DNA of 64,000 nt from Liolophura sinensis (lineage: Eukaryota; Mollusca; Polyplacophora; Chitonida; Chitonidae). How positions within the stretch are numbered: position 1 is the first letter of the stretch; each line of letters opens with the position of its first letter. Shown here piece by piece: positions 57,287 through 64,000 of this stretch. The notes under the pieces are model-generated. The model was not told the DNA's origin and ran no database searches. It saw only the letters and a program-made list of their open reading frames with translations. A program made the translations under genes and the position numbers. The DNA lies in the NCBI RefSeq assembly GCF_032854445.1, contig NC_088298.1, positions 9,843,504 through 9,907,503 of the forward strand. The letters run 5' to 3'.

Positions 57287-60200
57287 ATGGGAGATTTTGA
57301 TCCTAAACAGTTTGTTAATGCGCCCGATCAGGATGTTTTTGAGAGTTTAAAGAAGGAAGACTTGGTTAAGTCAGGGACATTTTTAGGTTTGTCCGTAAAG
57401 TCTTCATGGAGGAAAAGAGATATGCAGTATACTTTGTTGAAACATTTAGTGGAGATAGGTAAGTTTGATAGTTCTGCATTATCTGATTATGAGTTCGAGG
57501 GTCAGTCTGATGCCGAGCTTAAGTTTAAGCAGTTTGAGTTAAAGTTGAGATTGGAGAAAGAGGAAAGAGAGAAAGAGAAAGAGAGGGAACATGAGATACC
57601 GTTAGAAAAGTTGAAAATGCAGAGAGAGGAAAGAGAGAGGGGAGTGCAGACAGAGGAGAGAGAGAGGCAAGAAAGAGGGAGGGAAAGAGAATTGGAGTTC
57701 CAAATGAAAAAGTTAGAGGTTGAGAGAGATGAGAAACCGGGTCCTTTCGGTAGACAGGATTCAGGATTTGATGTGACCAAATACATTCGGTTAGTTCCAT
57801 CCTTTCAGGAAAAAGAGGTGGATAAATATTTTCTGCATTTTGAGAAAATTGCAAATAGTTTGAAGTGGCCTAAAGAGTTCTGGACTATGTTATTACAGAG
57901 TGTGCTAATTGGAAAGGCCAGGGAAATTTACACTCAGTTAAGTGTAGAGAATGCTTCCAATTATGACTATGTGAAAGAGGTAATTTTGAAGGGTTATGAA
58001 TTGGTGCCTGAAGCTTACCGCCAGAAATTTCGTAACTGTGAAAAAGGTAGAGATCAGACATACGTTGAGTTTGGTCGAGCTAAGGAGCAGTTGTTTGATC
58101 GCTGGTGTACAGCCAAGAAAATAAGCAAGGGTTTTGAAAGTTTGCGTCAGCTTGTGCTGGTAGAAGAGTTCAAGCGTTGTATTCATAATGATGTAAAGGT
58201 GTTCATTGATGAGCAGAAGGCGAGTACACTTGAAGAGGCAGCCAGTTTAGCTGATGATTATTCCTTGACACATAAGGTTACATACACGGGTAAGCCATTT
58301 AATTCACTTACACGTAGAAATACCCAGTCACATACAACAGGTAGAGGTAGCTCTACACAGAAGAGTTCTACACCAGGCTCCAGTGGTTCTACAGCTCATG
58401 GTTCTACAGCTCATGGTTCACGTAGTTCAGATTGGAATGGTAATCCTCGAAATAGGGTCACTTGTAATTTTTGCAAGCGGGGAGGTCACATGATGAGTGA
58501 ATGTTACAAGTTGAAAAGGAGACGGGGAGCTCAGAATGAGTCTAAGCCCACAGGTCTTTGTGTTACAATGCACAAAACATTGCCGGAAGTTACATCAGCA
58601 GTTAAAAGCAGATCTGAGTTAGCTGATACGGGATTGGATAAGATTCCCAAATGCTCTATGGATAGCTTCGCTTCGTTTATCAATTCTGGTTCAGTGTCGC
58701 TTAGAAGCGACATGTCTTGTGCTACCCCTATAAAGATATTAAGGGATACTGGGGCATCTCAGTCTCTGTTGTTGATGAATACTCTGCCCTTTTCTGAAGA
58801 GTCATACTCTGGGGTTCGTGCCCTTATTAGAGGAGTAGAGTCTAGTGACTTTGTCAGTGTTCCCCTTCATGATATTTATTTGTCATCAGATTTGATATCT
58901 GGACCTGTCAGGGTAGGCATTAAGCCTTCATTACCTTTTGAGGGTATTCATTTGTTGTTGGGAAATGACTTAGCACATGATAAGGTTACTGTTGATCCCT
59001 TAATGGTTGATAAGCCTTCTCTGAATTCAGTCACAGAGCCAGTTGAAAGCGAGATAGCGGGTTTATATCCGTCCTGTGTTGTTACAAGAGCTATGTCTAG
59101 AAAAGTCAGTACAGACAAGGGTAGTACTGTTAATTTGAGCGAGACTTTTCTCAACAACATGTTGGATGGAGATTCTTCCAAATTAGACAGCCAACAGGAA
59201 ATAGATACTAATTCTGTTAGTGGTGATCAGCCATTTTGTAGGACTGGGTTGATTGCTGAACAACACAATGATCCAAGTATTTCTTGCTTGTTTAATGATG
59301 CAGCTAAAGATGGTGAATCTTTACCTGACCCATGTTACTACTATGTCAAGTCTGGCATATTGATGCGGCAGTGGAGGCCTCCCGATGTTTCGTTGGAGGA
59401 TGAATGGGCAGTTAAGCATCAGGTAGTTGTGCCCAAGTCTTATCGTAAAGACATACTGACCATAGCGCATGAAACGCCGTTAGCAGGTCATTTAGGTGTT
59501 AATAAGACCTATCATAAGATTCTCAGTCATTTTTATTGGCCAGGAATAAGGAAAGATGTTACTGAATTTTGCAGGTCTTGTCATGCATGTCAGTTAGTGG
59601 GGAAACCTAACCAGACAATCCCCAAGGCAGCCTTGAGGCCTATTCCTGCAATTGGTGAGCCATTCAGTAGAATCTTAATAGATTGTGTTGGTCCGCGACC
59701 TAAGACAAAGTCTGGAAATCAGTATATGTTAACCATAATGTGTACTTCAACTCGTTTCCCTGAGGCAATTCCACTAAGGAATATTACTGCCAAGACTGTA
59801 ATTAAGGCTTTAGTTAAGTTCTTCACCATGTTTGGTCTGCCTAAGTCAGTACAGTCAGACCAGGGTTCAAATTTCATGTCTGGTGTGTTCCAACAAGTTA
59901 TGCATGAGCTAGGTATTAGCCAGTATAAGTCCTCAGCTTATCACCCACAAAGTCAAGGAGCACTAGAGAGATTCCATCAGACACTGAAAAGTATGATAAG
60001 AACTTACTGCTTTGAGACATGGAAAGATTGGGACGAGGGTGTACCTTTGTTAATGTTTGCTGTAAGAGAGTCTGTACAAGAGTCACTTGGATTTAGTCCA
60101 TTTGAGCTTGTGTTTGGCCATACTGTGCGTGGTCCACTACAGTTGTTCAAAGAAAAGTTTGTGTCTGATGATAGTGACAATGTTAACCTATTACAGTATG

Positions 60201-60553
60201 TGTCAAGTTTTCGTACTAAGCTCAACAGAGTATGTGAGTTAGCCAGAGAGAATCTTACAGCTTCTCAGAAGAGTATGAAAACTAAGTATGACAAAGAGAC
60301 AGTAAGACGCAGATTTAACGTTGGTCAGAAGGTATTGGCCTTACTTCCAGTTAGTGGTAAGCCACTTGAAGCTCGTTATTTTGGACCTTATGTAGTAGAC
60401 AAGAGGCTAAGTGATCTTAATTATATTATTTTCACTCCTGATCGGCGCAAATCTAGACAACTTTGTCACATTAACATGTTAAAGCCATATGTAGACAGAG
60501 ATTGCAATGATCTCATGTTGTACATCCTAGTGGAGTTGTTACCTCTAACTTAG
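57287..60553 (+). CDS. Gag-protease-integrase polyprotein, SCAN-like gag
   Basis: Intact 1,088-residue ORF. Residues 80-145 are a highly charged Glu/Arg/Lys coiled coil. Residues about 160-335 are a capsid resembling the SCAN domain (KYIRLVPSFQEKEVDKYF, PEAYRQKFRNCEKG, LVLVEEFKRCIHNDVKVFI). CCHC knuckle at 393-406 (CNFCKRGGHMMSEC). Protease active site RDTGASQSLL (Asp487). Integrase HHCC around 726-770 (AHETPLAGHLG, FCRSCHACQ), catalytic Asp798, Asp858 and Glu894 (spacing 35), and GPY/F end YFGPYVVD. The start MGDFDPKQF is the first ATG after the PBS. No RT in this ORF: RT follows in the -1 frame, overlapping by 43 nt. Confidence 0.92.
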   Translation: MGDFDPKQFVNAPDQDVFESLKKEDLVKSGTFLGLSVKSSWRKRDMQYTLLKHLVEIGKFDSSALSDYEFEGQSDAELKFKQFELKLRLEKEEREKEKEREHEIPLEKLKMQREERERGVQTEERERQERGRERELEFQMKKLEVERDEKPGPFGRQDSGFDVTKYIRLVPSFQEKEVDKYFLHFEKIANSLKWPKEFWTMLLQSVLIGKAREIYTQLSVENASNYDYVKEVILKGYELVPEAYRQKFRNCEKGRDQTYVEFGRAKEQLFDRWCTAKKISKGFESLRQLVLVEEFKRCIHNDVKVFIDEQKASTLEEAASLADDYSLTHKVTYTGKPFNSLTRRNTQSHTTGRGSSTQKSSTPGSSGSTAHGSTAHGSRSSDWNGNPRNRVTCNFCKRGGHMMSECYKLKRRRGAQNESKPTGLCVTMHKTLPEVTSAVKSRSELADTGLDKIPKCSMDSFASFINSGSVSLRSDMSCATPIKILRDTGASQSLLLMNTLPFSEESYSGVRALIRGVESSDFVSVPLHDIYLSSDLISGPVRVGIKPSLPFEGIHLLLGNDLAHDKVTVDPLMVDKPSLNSVTEPVESEIAGLYPSCVVTRAMSRKVSTDKGSTVNLSETFLNNMLDGDSSKLDSQQEIDTNSVSGDQPFCRTGLIAEQHNDPSISCLFNDAAKDGESLPDPCYYYVKSGILMRQWRPPDVSLEDEWAVKHQVVVPKSYRKDILTIAHETPLAGHLGVNKTYHKILSHFYWPGIRKDVTEFCRSCHACQLVGKPNQTIPKAALRPIPAIGEPFSRILIDCVGPRPKTKSGNQYMLTIMCTSTRFPEAIPLRNITAKTVIKALVKFFTMFGLPKSVQSDQGSNFMSGVFQQVMHELGISQYKSSAYHPQSQGALERFHQTLKSMIRTYCFETWKDWDEGVPLLMFAVRESVQESLGFSPFELVFGHTVRGPLQLFKEKFVSDDSDNVNLLQYVSSFRTKLNRVCELARENLTASQKSMKTKYDKETVRRRFNVGQKVLALLPVSGKPLEARYFGPYVVDKRLSDLNYIIFTPDRRKSRQLCHINMLKPYVDRDCNDLMLYILVELLPLT

Positions 60554-62025
60554 GCCCTGATTCAGCTGTTAGGGATGATCAAGATTTTGACTTAAGGTTC
60601 CGGTCAGCCAAACTCCAGAATTCAAGTATTCTTGAGGACATTGATTCTGTGTTGGGTCATCTGGAACATCAGCAACGCCAGCAGTTGAAGGATTTGGTTC
60701 GTCGATATGAACATTTGTTCCCTGATGTTCCAACCAGGACTGAATCCATCTACCATGATGTTGAAGTTGGAGATTCCAAACCGATTAAACAGCACCCATA
60801 CAGACTGAACCCAACTAAAACTGAATACTTGAGAAAAGAAGTTCAGTATTTACTAGAAAATGATCTGGTCGAGCCCAGTAACAGTAACTGGAGTTCACCT
60901 TGTATTCTTGTGCCAAAACCAGATGGGACTTACCGTATGTGTACAGACTATCGCAAAGTGAATGCCGTCACTAAAGCGGACAACTTTCCCATTCCAAGGA
61001 TTGACGACTGTATCGATGCCGTAGGAAAGTCCAACGTTGTCTCCAAGTTTGACCTATTGAAAGGATTTTGGAAAGTACCGCTCACGCAGCGCGCTCGTGA
61101 GGTGTCAGCGTTTGCTACCCCAGATGGTTTATACCAGTACAAAGTCATGCCCTTTGGGATGAAGAACAGCCCTGCCACCTTTCAACGACTTGTGAACAAT
61201 GTTACATCAGGCCTTAAAGGGTGTCGTGTTTACATCGACGATGTAATTATATTCAGCGACACTTGGGAGGAACATTTAACTATCATGGAGGCATTATTTG
61301 CGAGACTGTCCCAAGCCAATCTTACAGTAAATTTGGCCAAGTGTGAGTTTGGTTGTGCTTTTGTCAAATATCTAGGGCATGTTGTCGGACAGGGTCAGGT
61401 AAAACCTGTTAATTCTAAAATCAGTGCTATCTCTTGTTTTCCAGTGCCAAGTTGTAAGAGAGAATTAAAGCGTTTTTTGGGCATGGCAGGTTATTATCGT
61501 AAGTTCTGTAGGAACTTTTCATTTGTTAGTGAGCCACTAACTCAGCTGTTAAAGAAAGGTACTAAATTCTTGTGGTCCATTGAGTGTCAGATATCTTTTG
61601 ATAGATTAAAGGCCATGCTAAGTAGCGGCCCCATACTTGTAGCACCTGATTTTAATTTACCATTTAAGCCAGCTGTTGATGCTAGTGATATATCTGCTGG
61701 GGCAGTTTTGTTACAAGAAAATGAAACAGATCACGTTGATCACCCTGTATGTTTTTTCTCTCGCAAATTTGACAAGTGCCAGAGAAATTATTCGACAATA
61801 GAAAACCTGCATAGAGTGTCTGTCCTTGATTCTAGCATTACGGCATTTTGAAGTTACCCCATTGTTGTGTATACAGATCACAATCCCTTGACCTTCTTGC
61901 ACAAACTAAAAGGTAAAAACCGAAGATTGTTACGGTGGAGTTTGCTTTTGCAAGAATTTAATCTAGAGATTAGACACATAAAAGGGAAAGATAATGTGAT
62001 TGCTGATTGTTTGTCACGTGTCTAG
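60511..62025 (+). pseudogene. Reverse transcriptase-RNase H, downstream frame, RNase H broken
   Basis: Open from 60511. RT motifs: SNWSSPCILVPKPDGTYRMC, KFDLLKGFWKVPL (first Asp), MPFGMKNSPATFQR, VYIDDVIIFSD (YIDD), YLGHVVGQGQ and FLGMAGYYRKF. RNase H starts FKPAVDASDISAGAVLLQ, but the frame shifts after RNYSTIE near 61810 and back near 61855. Beyond this YTDHNPLTFLHKLKGKN and IRHIKGKDNVIADCLSRV continue to TAG at 62023. No ATG is needed if translated by -1 frameshift; the first ATG in frame is 60649. No integrase after RNase H. Confidence 0.88.
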
Positions 62026-62126
62026 TTGGTTTTCTGCAGCTTTGTTTTTAAAGACTGTGGTAAACGTTATTATTATTATTGATTATGAATATGTTAAAGA
62101 AAGTTTGATGCAAAACTTTCTTTCTC

Positions 62127-62139
62127 TGAAGGGTGGGGG
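62127..62139 (+). promoter_or_regulatory. Polypurine tract
   Basis: TGAAGGGTGGGGG directly before the 3' LTR TG; primes plus-strand DNA synthesis in LTR elements. A single pyrimidine interrupts it. Confidence 0.8.
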
Positions 62140-63141
62140 TGTTATGTATGACTATTTAACGTTTTCATGTACTGTTAGTCTGCGGACCTTTGTGAAAACA
62201 TAACAGGCCCTGTTATATGTGTACAGCGTGGACCGGATCGAAAGCACCTTGTTCAATGCTTCGTTTATTTCATTGGCTGTTAATTCTGTGTTTAAGAATA
62301 GTTGAATCACCTGGAACGTATATAAGCCGTGTTTTCTGTGCAGAGAGGAGGGATTTTTGCTGCATCCATCTGGGAGCCAGGAGAGTGTGCGACGCTCTCG
62401 TATCGAGTCCATTATATTGATATGAGCTGGTGATGCCAGTTTCGTTTGGGAGGACAGATTTCTATGCCGGCACCGTTTGTGTACCACAGTTGTACTGATG
62501 TCTGGTTTAAGTGAATTTCTGCGGAAGTCGCGTTTATTGGTGTTCGGATCTTTATTATGACTATACAGTGTTGACTGTGTAATTTGTTTAACACGCTGAC
62601 CTCACCTGACCGACAAGGTCGTCAGGGACTCTAATCTGAAGTTTTCAGTTTTGCAAAGGACGTTCGTTCTGCCACAAAGTGACATTACTCTACGTCTCTG
62701 AACGGCTCGTTTGTGAGTTTCTGAGGGAGCTGTGACTGTTCTAAAGTGGATTATACCTCCATGCCTGGATTTACCCTGCGTTGTGCTCTGCGGGTGTGAC
62801 GTCATTCAAAGGCTTGACTGCTCCAGTTCTGTGTAACCTGTGTACTGTGTTCGCGTTCGCTAACCTAGCGAAGTACCTGACTGGGACAATTTGTGACTTG
62901 TGTGAATTGTGTGTTTATCCCATGGTCTTTACGTTGGATCTCCTGGAATACGTTCCTTGGGATGCAAAGGTGAACTGGAAACTTTTAAAGACCGGTAATA
63001 CTGATGTGTGTGTTTTTTTTATGTTGTTGTTGTTGAACTGTCTGTAAAACTGTACGTCTCATTTTATATATAAAGCATTGTTTACATTGTAATATTGAGT
63101 CACTGAGTCTGTTTTCTGTTGCTGTTTTCAATACCGTAACA
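62140..63141 (+). repeat. 3' LTR
   Basis: 1,002 bp, TGTTATG...CGTAACA, near-identical to the 5' LTR. The same TATATAAG is at about 62319. Followed by TTAG, the target duplication. Confidence 0.93.
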
Positions 63142-63378
63142 TTAGTTTGTGGTACATATAAGATTATCATTTCCTTCTGGTAAGATTATCATTGCCTTCT
63201 GGTAAGATTACCATTGCCATCTGGTAAGATTATCATTGATTTCTTGTATGGTTATCATTGTCATCTGGTAAGATTATCATTACTTTTTGGTAAATTTATC
63301 GTTGCTGTCTGTAAAGATTATCCTTGCTTTCTGGTAAGATTATCTCTGCCATGTGGTAAAATTATCATTGCTGGGCCA
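63142..63378 (+). repeat. 22-bp minisatellite with splice-donor consensus
   Basis: About ten units of 22 bp, form TCTGGTAAGATTATCATTGC plus 2 bp, from about 63165 to 63378. Best units carry GGTAAGATTATCATT; several are mutated (TTGTATGG, TTGGTAAAT). Every good unit has GGTAAGA, a match to the 5' splice-site consensus. Confidence 0.85.
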
Positions 63379-63399
63379 TCATTAAAAAGCTTGATTAAG

Positions 63400-64000
63400 T
63401 GGCATTTAGAAGTCGGTGAGGAGGTACACTGGACAAGGCATTCTTATGGATGTACAACTTCTTGGTTTATTTAACACAACGTTTCGATGCAGATACTAGC
63501 ATCGTTATCAAGTGAATGACATCAAAATTACTACTGCGCTTATATATAGCAAGAGATGCAAATGTCAACAGATAAAACAAAAAGAGGGTCTGGATGGTTT
63601 TATTTACTTGGTCTGCTGGGTATCCATTCAGGTGAGTGAAAACTGTACGCAGGTGTTGGATCTCTTCGTCTAAGTTGTTGTTACAGATGAGTTTAGCTCT
63701 CTTTGTGAGGGTTGAGATGATGCCGGTCTTGGTTTTGGGCGGGTGGTTGGACTTGTAGTGGATGTACTGGTCGGAGTGGGTCGGTTTGCGGTACACTGTG
63801 GTTTGGGAAGCGTCTGCTGTTCTCTTCACGTGGACATCTAGGAATGGTATTTGTTGATCTTTCTCAGTTTCCATGGTGAATTTGATGCGCGTGCAACCAT
63901 CAAAATCCACAAGGACCCTGTAAAAGCCAGGTTACTGATATGCTCCAGAGGAACTGTCTTCTATAACACTGCCCAGTACCTCACGAGACTACTATCACTA
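63400..64000 (-). mobile_element. Penelope-like element fragment: RT thumb and downstream region
   Basis: Minus-strand frame 63910-63467 reads IKFTMETEKDQQIPFLDVHV, TTVYRKPTHSDQYIHYKSNH and STLTKRAKLIC, the post-catalytic RT block of PLEs (FTxExExxxxLPFLDV, YRKPTHTDxYLHYxSxHP). It runs off the right edge. After the thumb (LNGYPADQVNKTI) no endonuclease follows; instead there is a TATATATAAG-type promoter motif (63541-63550 region) and a hammerhead-like sequence (63481-63514), as expected for a PLE terminal repeat. Confidence 0.7.
63481..63514 (-). ncRNA. Possible degenerate hammerhead-ribozyme core in the PLE terminal repeat
   Basis: On the minus strand CACTTGATAACGATGC..GCATCGAAAC has the layout core1-stem II-GAAAC with a 6-bp stem (CGATGC/GCATCG). 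Core1 is TTGATAA instead of CTGATGA: the two changes fall at positions 3 and 8, which pair in the hammerhead, giving U-A for C-G. Stem I and stem III pairing is not convincing, so this may be a dead relic. Confidence 0.3.

Larger units (their letters stand above)
56150..63141 (+). mobile_element. Ty3/gypsy-type LTR retrotransposon with integrase before RT (Gmr1-like)
   Basis: Two LTRs (56150-57158 and 62140-63141) beginning TGTTATG and ending CGTAACA, differing by roughly a dozen changes per kb by eye. Flanked by TTAG on both sides (56146-56149, 63142-63145). Internal order: PBS, gag with SCAN-like domain and CCHC knuckle, protease, integrase, then RT and RNase H. Integrase upstream of RT is the Ty1/copia order, but RT and integrase (GPY/F end) are Ty3/gypsy type. 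This combination defines Gmr1-like elements. Young but broken in RNase H. Confidence 0.92.

Noticed and set aside
57502-57854. Minus-strand Ser/Leu-rich frames opposite the gag coiled coil
   Set aside because: Complement of the GAGA-rich coding sequence for the Glu/Arg coiled coil; not genes.

Overview
The window looks like repeat-rich nuclear DNA of a mollusc or a closely related marine invertebrate. It is AT-rich, has no operons or bacterial signals, and what host-like coding sequence exists is split by GT-AG introns. A tRNA-derived SINE of a type I associate with molluscan genomes recurs about a dozen times on both strands. The phylum is an inference; I cannot name the species. Almost everything recognisable is a transposable element, mostly decayed and often nested.

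Left part (1-14 kb): scattered SINEs; a 5'-truncated LINE with a 13-bp target duplication (3230-4709); a decayed Penelope-like (PLE) GIY-YIG domain (4855-5186); a degenerate short-unit array (7460-8066); and a broken multi-copy zinc-finger gene (8240-9190). Middle (14-22 kb): an almost complete two-ORF LINE (copy A, 14409-20318) inserted into an older LINE (copy D) with an 11-bp target duplication, followed by a RecQ-like helicase exon. Region 22.9-30.3 kb: a seven-exon BEN-domain gene (23335-27909) whose exon phases largely agree but which carries frame breaks. It lies between 23-bp perfect inverted repeats that look like Tc1/mariner termini, next to a transposase C-terminus.

Region 30.7-48.9 kb is a minus-strand pile of elements. 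LINE copy B abuts a PLE whose GIY-YIG endonuclease lies N-terminal to the reverse transcriptase (Naiad-like). A Tigger/pogo gene is joined to LINE E; LINE E is split by a Tc1 element, which is split by the nearly intact LINE copy C (perfect 11-bp target duplication, one nonsense codon). LINE copies share a UAAUG stop/start overlap between ORF1 and ORF2.

Right part (50-64 kb): fragments of two tyrosine-recombinase-like genes, a divergent plus-strand LINE 5' end, several SINEs, a possible host exon followed by an array of splice-donor-like repeats, and inserted in that array a young 7-kb LTR retrotransposon (56150-63141). Its order is gag(SCAN-like)-protease-integrase-RT-RNase H, so integrase precedes RT, the signature of Gmr1-like Ty3/gypsy elements. 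The window ends in another PLE fragment.

Most informative observations: the permuted pol order with a SCAN-like gag; the permuted PLE; a 3' stem-loop shared by the LINE and the SINE with compensatory stem changes; mosaic LINE tails; and the splice-donor minisatellite.
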